From Gammaproteobacteria bacterium (GTDB lineage: Bacteria; Pseudomonadota; Gammaproteobacteria; Thiohalomonadales; Thiohalomonadaceae), in contig QKED01000094.1 in NCBI GenBank assembly GCA_003252455.1, positions 1 through 64,000 on the forward strand: a DNA stretch of 64,000 nt, in the 5' to 3' direction. Under the pieces are notes generated by a model, which saw only the letters and a list, made by a program, of their open reading frames with translations, was not told where the DNA came from and made no database searches. A program made the position numbers and the translations under genes. Numbering within the stretch: position 1 is the stretch's first letter; the number at the start of each line of letters is the position of its first letter. Of the stretch, positions 8,584 to 20,500 are shown piece by piece.

Positions 8584-11500
8584 TCAGGGAGCCGAGGGCG
8601 TAGAGTTCGAAGGCGCCACCGCCGCCGCCACCGCTGGCGCCGTCGGCCCCCTCACCACCCGCGCCGCCGTCACCGCCGCCGCCGCCGCCGCCACCGCCGC
8701 CACCACCGGAGCCCTGCTCGGGTGAATAGAGGCCATAGGTACGGTTGTAGGCCGCCTGCGCGGCACCGCCACCGCCTGCGCGGCACCGCCACCGCCGCCG
8801 CCGCCGCCTGCACCACCGGAACCCCCGGCACCGCCGCCGCCACCGCCACCGCCGCCGCCACCGGCACCGCCGCCACCACCGGAGATGAGCAGGCCGTCGC
8901 CGAGGTTCTGCCCACCGCTGCCGCTGCTGCCCGCCGCGCCGTCGGCACCGGGCAGTGAGTCGCCGCCGCTGCTGCCGATCGGGTTGCCGTCGCTGCCGTC
9001 GCCGCCACTGCTGCCATTACCGGCGTTGCTGGTGGTGTCGGAGCCACCGGCACCGGCGCGACCACCGAGCTGCTGAGCGGTGGAGCTGCTGTCGCCGCCC
9101 TCGCCCGCCGCCCCGCCGCTGCCACCGGCGCCGCCGTTGAAGCCGCTGCCGCCGTCGCTGCCCGAGGCACCGTCGAGACCGTTGTCGACGCCGCCGTAGT
9201 AGGCCAAGCGACCACTCTGGCCGTTGCCGCCGCGCCAGGCGACCACCGCGTCCTGCGAGCTGTCGGTGTAGTAGGCGGCACCGCCGTCGCCACCGTTGCC
9301 GCCATCGCCACCATCCTCGCCCAGGCCGCCCTCGGCACCGGCACCGCCCGTGCCGCCGTCACCGGCGTCGCCGCCACCGGCACCGCCCGCTCCGGCCACC
9401 AGGAAGTCGTCACTGGTGTCGTCCGGGGTGCCGTTGTCGTCGATGGTCGCGTTGCCACCGGAGAGGTCGAAGACCAGGTTGGCGCCGAGCTGGGCGTTGT
9501 TCTCGACGAAGAGCGAGAGGGCGTTGCTGCCGGTCACCTCGATGGTGCTGTCGTCGGGGATGAAGAGGTCGCCGTGGAAGACGTAGCGGGCGATGTAGAG
9601 CTGCCCGTCCACCGGGCTCGCCACCACGCTGCCACTGGCATCCAGGTATTCGATGGTGAAGGCGGTGTTGTTGAGCGCCGTGGCGAGGGCGCCGTCGACC
9701 GTGAGGGTGGCCGCCGCGCTGCCACTGCCGGTATCGAACACCAGCGTCTGCGCCGAGGCGCTGGTATCCGCCGCGGGTACCGCCTCGGGCACGCTCACTG
9801 CGGCGACGCCGCTCAGGTAGCCCTGGCTCACCACCACATCGTCGACGCGCAGGTAGTTGGCGTCGTCGAGGAAGACGCGCAGGGTCACCTCGGTGACGTC
9901 GACCATCTTGCTCACGCTCAGGGTCTGGGCCGCATCGCTGCGCAGCACGCTGAGGGTCTCGGTCACCGTCTCGCCGTTGGCGCGGGTGCCGGTGAGCAGC
10001 CAGCTCTGCTGGATATCGCCCGTGCGTACATCGTCGATCACCAGCGACTCCAGGCTCATCAGCCCGCCATCCTGCGGGCGGAAGGTGAGGTACTGGCCGC
10101 CGAGCTGCCCCTGCGGGTGGAGCTGTCCGTCGCTGAGGTAGAGCAGCCCGCCGTCGCCGTCGACGATGAAGCCGTCCTCGGCGTAGCTGCCGCTGCCGGA
10201 GTCGAGGTTGTTGAAGTCGATGGTCGCCGCGACCCGACTGCTCGCCAGGATGTTGTCCAGCGCCACACCCGCCGGGGTGTTCCAGCGGATGCTGCTTAGC
10301 ACGGTGTTGAGGTCGGTGAACTCGACGCTGACCCGGCCACTGTCGGCGGCGAGCGTCACCTCGATGGGGTCGAGTTCGGTGCCGTTGAGACTGGTGGGGG
10401 TGAAGCTCAGGGTCTGCACCGTGCCGCTGGTGTTGATCAGGTCGAGGCCGTAGAAGGCGAAGCCGCCGCCGTCGCTGGCGGTGAGGGTCATCAGCTCGCC
10501 GTCGCTGGCACCGGTCACCGCCGGGCCAAAGGTGTTGTCGGCGGCCAGTGAGTTCTGCGCCGTGAGGGTGAGGCGGTCCTCGCTGTAGCTGGCGCGGTCC
10601 TGTACCGCCGAGGCGCCGTTGAGGCTCACCGGAGAGGTGCTGCCCGCCAGCGGGTCGAGGGAGAGGTCGCCGATGTAGAGCCCGTCGAGGTGCTCGTACT
10701 CCAGGGCGGTGAGGTTCTCCAGCCCCGCGAGGGAGTAGTGCTGGAAGTTGACCGGGTCGCCGCTGTAGTCGAGGGTCACGCTGGTGGTGCCGCCCCCGGC
10801 CAGATAACCGGTAAAGAGCAACTGGTGGGCGTCGCTGCCGGGGTGGAACAGCACCAGGCCGTCGAGCGAGAAGGCCTGGCCGTCGATGCGTTCCAGGCGC
10901 ACCGTCTCCGGTCCACTGTCGCCGCCCACCGCCAGGGCGTAGTCGAAGGCGGTGAAGCCGCCGTCGAGGTTGGTGACGGTGAAGTTGCCCTCGCTGTAGC
11001 TGCTCGAACCGTAGGGGATCTGATCGATGTCGTCGAAGGTCATGCGCTCCTTCGGCTCGACCACGATGGCGCCGATGCTCATATTCTCCGCCAGGGTCCA
11101 GCGCAGCTGGCTGACGTCGAGGCCGTAGAGGTCGAGCGTCACCAGCCCCGTATCGCCCGTCACAGAGACAACCGTCGGGGTCCAGCTGTCGCTGCCCGGC
11201 TGTTGATACTCGATGGTCAGGGCGTGATCACCGGCCCCGGTCGCTTGCAGCTGCATGCTCACCAGGTCGAAGAGACCACCGTCCTCCGCACTCAGGGTCA
11301 CCAGCCCCTCGCCACCGGCAGTGCCGAGGGCGCCGTCGCGCAGGATGAAGCTGCCGTCGGTTTCGAGCACCAGGCCGTTCTCGCTGTAGCTCGACGCCAG
11401 CTCCAGGAAGGCGTCGAAGCCCATGGCGATCTGCGCCTGGGCGAAGGTGGTGAGCCCCTCGGGGGCGAGCACCACGGTGCCGAAGTCCAGCTCGACGGTG

Positions 11501-14500
11501 GTGCCGTCGATGCGCCCCACCGCGTCGGTGGCGGTCTCGGTACCGACGTGCAGGGTGTCGTCGCCGGACCCGGCGACGATGCGCACCTGCTGCGCGCCGA
11601 TGCTGGTCAAGACGTCCACCACGCTCGCCGGTGTGGCGCTGGACCACGCCTGCAGCTGGCCGTCCACCAGGCTCCAGACCATGCCGACGCTGTTGCCGCT
11701 GTTGTCGACGATGAGCGACTCCACATCCAGGCGCAGGTCGCTGAACTGGTCGGCGAACGGCAGCCCCGGGATCGTCACCTGCACGCTGTCCTGGTTGTCG
11801 CCACCGGCGATCGCCGTGGTGTGGGAGAGGGCGACGACGTCGAAGGTGTCGTTGCCCGCGCCGCCGTCGACCTGGATCTGGGTGGCGGCCAGCAGGGCAC
11901 CCGCATCGATGGTGAGCTGGTCATTGCCCGCGCCCAGTTGCAGGTCGACCACGCTGATGCCGTCGAAGCTGATCGGCGCGCCGGTCATGCCGCTGAGGAG
12001 GCCACTGCTGCCCTCCTCCAGCGTCGCGGCGAAGGCGCTGGTGGCGCTGCTGCGGTCGACGCTGAGGGTGTCGACACCGCCGCCCTCGGCAGGGGCGAGG
12101 CCGTGGATGGCCAGCGCGGCGGAGGTGTCGACGACGATGATCCGGTCGGCGCTGTTGTCGTTGCCGAGGTGGATCGAGGCGGCCACCGAGAGGTCGTTGA
12201 CCGTCACCAGGTCGGCGCCGCCACCGGCGTCGAGGGTGAGCGCCAGGGTCGCGTCGTCGATGGTGACCACGTCCGGGGCGTCGCTCAGGGTCGCGGCGAT
12301 GCTCTCCAGGCCCGCGTAGGTGACCACGCCGCTGGCGGCGCCGCTGCGGATGGTGCTGGCACCGAGGGTGAAGCTGGTGGATTGGTTGAAGGTGAGCGCC
12401 AGGTCGTCGTCGCCCGCCTCGCCGTCGACGCGGATGTCGGCGACAAAGTTGCCGAAGGTGCCGCTCACCACCAGGGCGTCGTCGCCACCGCCGAGACCCA
12501 CCTCGGTGGTCATGCCGACGCCGAGCAGGGTGAGGGTGTCGGCACCGCTGCCGAGGCTCAGATCCATGCGCTCCAGGCCGCCGAAGGCGAGCCCCTCGCT
12601 GGCGTCGCCCATGCCGAGGCCGGTGAGGCTGCTGCTCGACAGGGTGGCGTTCTGGCTCGCGCTCACCGCACTGTTGTCGACCAGGATGTAGTCGCTGCCC
12701 GCGCCGCCCTCGATGCTCACCTTGCCGAGGAGCCCGGCCACACTCTGGCCGCTGCCGATCACCAGGTCGTCGTCACCGGCGCCGGTGTCGATCTGGGTCC
12801 AGACGCTGTCGACGCTCTGGGCCACGGTGACGCGGTCGTTACCGCTGCCGAGGTCGATGTGCAGCTCGGCCAGCCCGGTGTGCTGCACCGCGCCGCTGTA
12901 GCCGAGCACGCGCCCGGCGTAACCGCTCTGGGCGTTGCTGTCCAGGGTGAGGGTACGTGCGCTGACGCTGCCGCTGTCGTCGAGGGTCAGCGTGTCGCCC
13001 GCGTCGCCCCCGGCGTCGACCAGCACGTCGGCGAGCAGCAGCCCGGCCAGGGTGCCGCTGCTACTGCCGATGCGCACCGCGTCGCTGCCGCCGCCGCTGT
13101 TGATCACCAGCGGCGTGGTGGCGCTGAGGGTCTGCACGTCGATGGTGTCGCCATCGTCGCCGCCGTTGAGCGTGAGGCTGCCGCTGGCGCTGAGGGCCCC
13201 GGCCAGGGTCACCACGCCGCCGTCGAGGTAGTCGGCGCCCGACTGGTCGACACTGATCGCCACATCGACGCCACGCACGCGCCCGCGCTCCAGCAGGGTG
13301 AAGTCATCACCGATGTTGAGCGTCACGTTGCCCTGGTCGGCCTTGATGCTCTGGTAGCTGCCGTCGACACTGCTGCCGACGCGCAGGTCCTGCCCCGCGT
13401 CGCTGGCGTCGGCCACGCTGAGCACGATGTCGCCCTCCACCGAGCGCACGCTGTCGCCGCCGCTGCCCACCAGGTTGTCTTGCAGCGTGAGGCCGCCGTC
13501 CACCTCGGTGAGGCGGATGTCGCCGTAGGCGAAGGCGCGCAGGGCGGCACTGGCATCGCTGTCGATCTCCAGGGCATCGGTCACCCCGATGCCGCCGACC
13601 GCGAGCAGGGTGATGCGCTCGGCGGTGATATCGGCGCTGCCATCGTCACCTGAGCCATCGCCGCTACCGTCGATGATGTCCATCTGCGCCCAGAGGTCGA
13701 CATCGCCGCCCGCCTGGATCGAACGGACGGCGAGCGAGGAGGCGACGCCCTGCAGCCAGATGTCGCCTGCGGCGCTGGCGGTGAGGTCGAGGGCGTAGTT
13801 GTTGGCCCCGGCACGCAGGCGCTGGCTGCTGCTGCCGATGCTGCCCGCGGCGGCGCTCATGGCCAGCGCCACGGTCTGCACCTTGATGTCGTTGCGCGAC
13901 ATCTGGATGCTGCCCGCCGCGCTCAAGAAGGTCTCGCTGAAGGGGTTGCTCAGGTCGCCGGTGAGCAGCAGGTCGCCCGCGCTCTCGATGGTGACGATGG
14001 TCTCGCCCGGCTCCACGCTCTCGGAGGCGAAGGCCAGGGTGTTGACGTCGAAGGTGTCGAGTAGGTTGAGCAGCGCCGTGGGGGCGAGGCTGTAGTTGAT
14101 CACCTCGATGGCGCCCAGCTCGACATCGCGTGCGGCGGCGATCTCCAGGGTGACGCGCACGAAGCCGGTCTGGTAGACCAGGTTGCCGTTGCCGCCGAGG
14201 CTGCGCAGCGAGTCGTAGTCGACGCTGTCGTAGTCGCTCGCCGCCATGCCGATGTTGATGCCACCGGCCAGGGTGCCGTCGGCGTCCGCCAGGTCACCCT
14301 TGTTCTCGATGGCGTGGATGGTGATGGTGGAGCCGTCGTCGTCGAACTCGACGTTCTCCTGCGCCAGCACGTTGCCGTCGGCGTCGATCTCCAGTATCGC
14401 GCTCTGCGACACCAGGTAGATGTCGCCGTCGAGCTGGATGGTGCGGTCGAGGTCCACGCGGATGGGATCGCTCGGCGTGCGCACCTCGTAGCCGATCAAG

Positions 14501-17500
14501 GGGGCGTTGGCGTCGCGGTTGGCACTCATGCTCGGGGTGGCGATGGCCACATCGGCATTCAGGACCCAGGTGAGGATCTCGGAACCGCTCGCGGTGATGA
14601 CCCGCCCGCGCGCCTCCAGGTCGGACAGCGCATACGAGTTGGCGATACCGCTGACGCTGAAGCTGCCCGAGGCGATGTTGATATCCGAATGCGCCTCGGC
14701 ATTGAGGCGCTGGTCGTGCTGGGTGGCGATGAGGTCGACATTTTCGCCCCCCTCCAGCCGCGACCCGGTACCGACGACCACATCCGTGGCGGTGTCGACC
14801 ACGACCTCGGAGTTCGAGTGCGCGTCGCTGAACACCGCACCGCCCTTGGACTGGGTGCGCGCATCGGCGTCGAGCGACTCCACCTCGGCGATCAGCTCCA
14901 CGCCATTGGCGCCACGGATCAGCGTGCCCACGGTGACGATGCTGACCTGTGCCGCATCGGCGTATTCGCCGCCAGCGCCGCCGAGGTCGATGGTCGCCAC
15001 GCTGGTGGGCACCGCCCCGGCGCCGAAGGCGTCAGCGTCGGCATCGGCGTCGAGGGCGCTGGCCATGTTGGCGTGCACGCGCACCGTATCCCCGGCGCGC
15101 AGCTCGGCGGCGCCGAGGTCCAGCGTGGTGCTGTTGTTTACCGTGATGCCGACGCGCACGTCGGAGACCCCCAGAAAACCGCCACTACCGGCCAGACCGT
15201 CGCTCTTGCCACTCTCGCGGGTGTCGCTGGTCAGCTCGACGTTGGCGGTGGTGGAGCGCAGGTAGGCGCCATCGGCGATGGTCACCCCGGTATCGCTGGT
15301 GAGATAGGTGTCGGCACGCTGCGTGCCGATGCCGACGATGCCGCCGCTGTTGCCGTCGGTGTCGGTATCCGCGGCGTTGTGTGAGCGCGCCTGCACGGTG
15401 AGCAGGCGGGTCGCCTGGAGCGAGGAGGCGCCGATGGCGGTATCCACCACCGCCGCGCTGCGCGCGGTGGCCCAGGTGCCGTTGTAACCGACGAACAGTG
15501 CGCCGCCGGAGGCGGTGGTCTGCACCGCCGCCTCACCGCCCAGCTCGGAGCCGTTGCTGCTGCTGTTGAACAGGCTCTCGACGGTGATGGTGTCGGCGAG
15601 CAGGGTGTTGGCGTCGCCCAGCTGGGTGGTGAGGGTCGGGCTGATCTCGGCCTCCGCCACGGAGATACCGGCGGTGGCGGTGGTGCCGACGGTGAGGCCC
15701 CAGGCCTGGGCCAGGGCGTCCATCTCGCTGCGGCTGGCGATGGCGATATCGCCGCTGGCGTAGATGCCGTTGGCGTGGCCCATGCCCGCGAGCACGGTCG
15801 GGTCGATGAACACGCTGGTATCGGTGCCCGCACCGGCGAGGATACCCCCTGCGGCGGCGCGCGCCTGCGCCTTGGCGCGGGTCACCTCGGCGAAGGCGTC
15901 GATGGTGAGCGAGCCGATCTTACTGGTCGGGTTGCCGTAGCTGTCGATGGTGCCGAGGCGCGTGCCGCTGCCGAGCCCGGCCTGCACCGTGCCGCCGAGG
16001 TCGATCTTGGCCGCCGAGACGCCCACGGCGACCGCACCCACAGCGCCCCCCGTGGAGTCGGCACGCACATCGCGCGAGTGGCTCGCGGCGAGGGTCACAG
16101 CCCCGGCCTCAAGCACCTGCACGCCGTTGTCGATCACCGCCGACTGCGAGCTGTCGATGAGCGCCTCGGTGTACTGGATGCCCAGCACCAGGCCCGCGCC
16201 ACCGGTCCCGGCCAGGGTCTTGAGTTGGGCCGTCTCCTCGGCGTGGGCGGTGACGTCGAGGGCATCACCCACGCGGATCACCGCGTCGTCGTCGATGTAG
16301 GCCTCGGTGACGGTGTGGACCTTCAACGAGGTGAGCGCGGCGCCCACCGCCCCGCCACCCACGGCCACCGCACCGGCGGTGACGTTGCCCAGCGCGCCCA
16401 CGTCGATGCCGCCGAAGTCGACCGTCTCGGTGGCGCTGAGCGTGAGGCTGCCACCGGCGCTCACCTCGGCCTCGGCGCCGATGTAGGCGCTCACGTCCAC
16501 GGCGAAGCGGTCCTGGGTGCCCGCCTGGCTGGTATCTGCCGAGGCGGCGGCGAGCTCGTCGTGGACCATGCTGGGGGTGGTGGCGGTGTCGAGCCCGGCC
16601 TCGTCGAGCAGGGCGCCGAGGGCCTCGTCGGTGGCGGCGCGCGTATCCGTGCCGATGGCGCCGAAGGCGTCGCTCGACACGCCGCTGCCGACCGAGGCGA
16701 CGGTAAAGGAGCCGGCCAGGCCGACAAAGGCGAGACCGAGGCCGCCACTGGCGCCGGTGATGTTCTTCTGCGACGCGGCGCTGACGCTCACGTCGCCCAC
16801 CGCGCTCACCTGGGCCAGGGAGCCGATGTGGGCGTCGAGCGTGTTCTCGATCTCGCTGTAGCTCAGTGCGCCGCCGAAGGCGCCGAGGGTGCTGGCCGAG
16901 GCGGCACCGGTGAGCTGGCGGGTGGTGACCGCATCGAGCGCGCTGACGCTGACCGACTGCCCGGTGGCGGCGTAGTTGGCGTCCTGATTGACCTGGGCGG
17001 CGCGGCTGCCGCCCTCGATGATGCCTCGGGTGGAGGTGTGCGAGACGTAGAAGGAGAAGGAGCCCATGAAGGAGGCGTTGATGCCGCCACCGAGCACCAG
17101 GGTAATGGCGTCCACGTCGGCGCTGCTCCAGCCGCGCACCTGGGTGGTGCCCATGGCGTTGCTCACCACGCCGCTCATGCTCGCCTCGACGGCGTTGTTG
17201 TTGAGCACCACGAGGAAGGAGCCGCCGCCCGCCGCCGTGCCGGAGGCGGCGACGTTACCCGCGCTGGATGTGTAGTCGACGATGTCGGTGGCGAGCACGC
17301 GCAGGTCGCCGTCGGCGTTGACCGTCACGTCGGTGAGGTTGGCCTGGGTGACGTTGTCCAGGGTGAGGAAGTCGACCGCACCGGCACCGGCGTAGGCGCT
17401 GGAGAGGGCCAGTCCGACCACCACCGTCGAGGCCTGCTCACGGGTGGTGCTGGAGACCTCCACGTCGCCGCCCGCGTAGAGCGTGGCGTAGCCGTCGCTG

Positions 17501-20500
17501 GTGTTGCTGTCGCTGATGTAGGCCTGGGTGTCGTTGGCCAGGAACAGCCCCTCGGCGGCGATGCCGACGCCGGTACTGCCCCCGGCGATACCGGCGGCGC
17601 CGATGACGCTGCTCACCTGGGTATCCTGGTGCGCCTTGACCTTGATGTCGCCGCCGTGGTCCGCCGCACTGTTGACGTCGGAGTCGGCGATGTAGGCGCG
17701 CACCGTGTCGCTGACGAAGTGCGGGGCGATGTTGACGCCGATGCCGGTGTTGCTGGCGGAGAAGCCGATGGAGCCGGAGAAGATGTGCAGGGTCTCGTTG
17801 GAGCTGGCGAGTACCACCAGACCCGAGGCGCTCTCGCTGCTCTCGTCACCCGCATCGGCCCCGGCGGATGCCGCCTGGTTCGGGTCGTACCAGTCGGGGA
17901 TAACGAGGACCTCGCCGTCGTTGGCGCGGGCATGGACGGTGGAGTCGTCGATACTGGCGCGCACGTCGTTGCTCAGCACGCTGACGCTGACGCCGCCACC
18001 GAGGCCGACCGACTTCTCGGCGAAGGCCGCCGCACCGGCGATGATCTCCAGGGTGCCGTCCTGCTCGGCGAGCAGCGCCAGGTTGCGGTCCACATCCAGG
18101 GTCGAGCCGAGCACGTCGGCGTGCACCGACCCGGCGCTCACCTGCACCGCCAGGGAGCCCGCCAGGGCGGTCTGTCCCGCCCCCGAGGCGCCCACGGCGA
18201 TGGCCTGGATCGTGCCCTCGCTGGTGGCGGCGATGGTGCCGCTGCCGTCGCTGACAGTGATGGTCGAGCCGTCCACCACCGCCTCGGTGGTGTCGGCGAG
18301 CACGTTGACCGAGATGGCCGCGCCGATGCCGGTGCCGCTGCTGCCACTGGCCAGGGCCACACCACCGGAGAGGGAGCGGATGGTGGAGCGGTTGTCGGCG
18401 GAGAGGCTCAGGTCACCATTGGTGCCGGTAAGGGTGACGACGCTGCTGTCGATGCGGCTGCTGAGCGCCTGGTCGGTCCAGTTGACGCTGATCTGCCCGC
18501 CCACGGCGACGCTGCCCGCACCGGCACCGCCGACGCCGAGGCTGTCGATCTGGCCGTCCGTGCTGCTGCTGATAGCGAGCGCGGCGGCCTCCAGCGTGGC
18601 CTCTTCGAGCTGCGCCTCGACCTGCGTGGTGATGGTGTTGAAGGCGAGCGAGGCGCCGACGCTGTTGGACTGGTTGGAGTTGAGGTCGCCCACCGCCAGG
18701 CCGCCTGAGAGGGCACGGATCGCCGAGACGTCGCTCGCCGTGAGGTTCACCAGCCCGCTGCTGGTGAGGCCGAGGCCACTGGCCGACTCACGCCCACGAA
18801 TCGTGGCGCGGCTCTTGGTGCTGATGATGTTGGCACCGAGGCTGAAGCCGATGGCGTTGGCGGCGGCGCCGGTGGGGGTGGCGAAGTTGAACGCAAGCCC
18901 GGTGGCGGCGGCCCAGATGCCGCTGTCGTTCTGCGCACTGACGCTCACATCGCCACTGGCGTCGACCCGGCTGTCGCGGAGGGTCGCCAGGGTACCCGCA
19001 TCGGCGCCCAGGTCGTTGCTGATGATGTTGAGCGCGATGGCCGCGCCGACGCTGGTGGAGCCGTTGCTGTTGGCGTTCTTCAGCGTCCCGGCGATGCCCC
19101 CGGCGAAGGCGCCGATAAAGGCGGTGTTGTCGCTGCCGACGTGCAACGCGCCGACCGTCAGGTGGCTGCCGTCGACGTAGGCGCGGGTATTCAGCGCGAC
19201 CACGTTGACCACCACGGTGCCCGCGACCGAGAGGCTGCCCGCCGCCGCCGAACCTGAGAGGGCGATGCCGATGATGCGCCCGGTGGCCTCGGCGTCGACA
19301 CGCGTGTCGCCGCCGGTTTCCACCACGGCGTCGAGGATGAAGGCCTCGGTGGTGTTGCTCACCACGTTGAGGGCGAACGACCCTGCCAGCCCCTGGGAGC
19401 CGTTACCGGCGGTGACCGAGGCGTAGACCACGGCGCCCGCGCCCATGTAGATGGCGGTGTCGTTGTAGGCGCTAAGCGAGAGGTTGCCGGTGGTGAGCAG
19501 CTCGGCGCCCTGCAGGTAGGCGCGGGTCTGGTCGGCGATGACCGAGAGGCTGACGGTGGCAGAGACGTTGAGGCCACCCTGCTTGACCGTGGTGGCGGAG
19601 CGCCAGGCGGCGCCGCTGGCCCCGGCGCCGTGCTTGCCGTTCTGCGACGGGGTGGAGACGGTGCCCGCCAGGGTCACCTGGATCACGCTGCCGGTGTTGG
19701 CGGCGGCCACCTTCACCTCGCCCCCGGAGAGGATGCTGCCGCTGAGCAGGCTCGCCTCGCCGAAGCTGTGCGCGGTGCCGGTGGCGAGGCTCGGGTCGAG
19801 GTCGATGGCCAGGGTCGGGGTGGCCTGCTCGGCCAGCTGGATGGTCTGGCGGTCGACGCGGATGACGCTGTAGGTGGTGCCGTCCACCAGCCCGCCGATG
19901 CTGGTGCCGCCACCGTTCGAGTAGGTGAGCAGGTCGCCGGTGACCAGGCCGTGCAGCCTGCCGAAGTCGATGGTGTCGGCGGCGCCGTCCACCGCCGCCT
20001 CGGGGCGCAGCACGGCGACGATGGCGTGGGCGTCGCCGTAGACCCCGTCGGCGCTCAGCTCGATCAGCTCCGGCGTCTCGGCCAGGGCCTGCTCCAGGGT
20101 CTCGGTCAACTGCACCTGCTGGCTGTCGACACGCACCACGTAGTAGACCTGCCCCTCGTTGAGGCCACCGAGGGAGAGCCCCTCGCCGCTGCTGTAGAGC
20201 ACCGCCTGACCGGTGCTGTAGCCGTGGGCGTAACCCAGGTCGATGGTGTCGAGTTCGCCGTCGGCGTCGCTGTCGGAGAGCGCGCTGGCGGCACTAAAGG
20301 GGCGCGCGAAGCCGTGGGTCTCCTGCGTGGTGGTGGTCGGGTCGAGGGCCAGGCGCAGGCTGTAGTCACTGCCGCTGGCGCTGCTGGCGTCGAGCGCCAT
20401 GCGCAGGTCGTGGTGGAAGAAGTGGGCGTTGGTGGTGGGCGTGCTGCCCGCGAGGCTCACTCGCGCGGAGGTCTGGATGAAGAAGTGGAACTCCTGCGCC

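Noticed and set aside
8584-8800. Programmed ribosomal frameshift joining the two halves of giant 1
   Set aside because: No slippery heptamer with a downstream structure is seen, and the 20-bp duplication fully explains the frame change.
8670-9458. 262-aa minus-strand ORF in a third frame across the glycine-rich region
   Set aside because: Low-complexity alanine/threonine translation of the same GGC repeats; the real frames are the giant's two frames joined at the 20-bp duplication.
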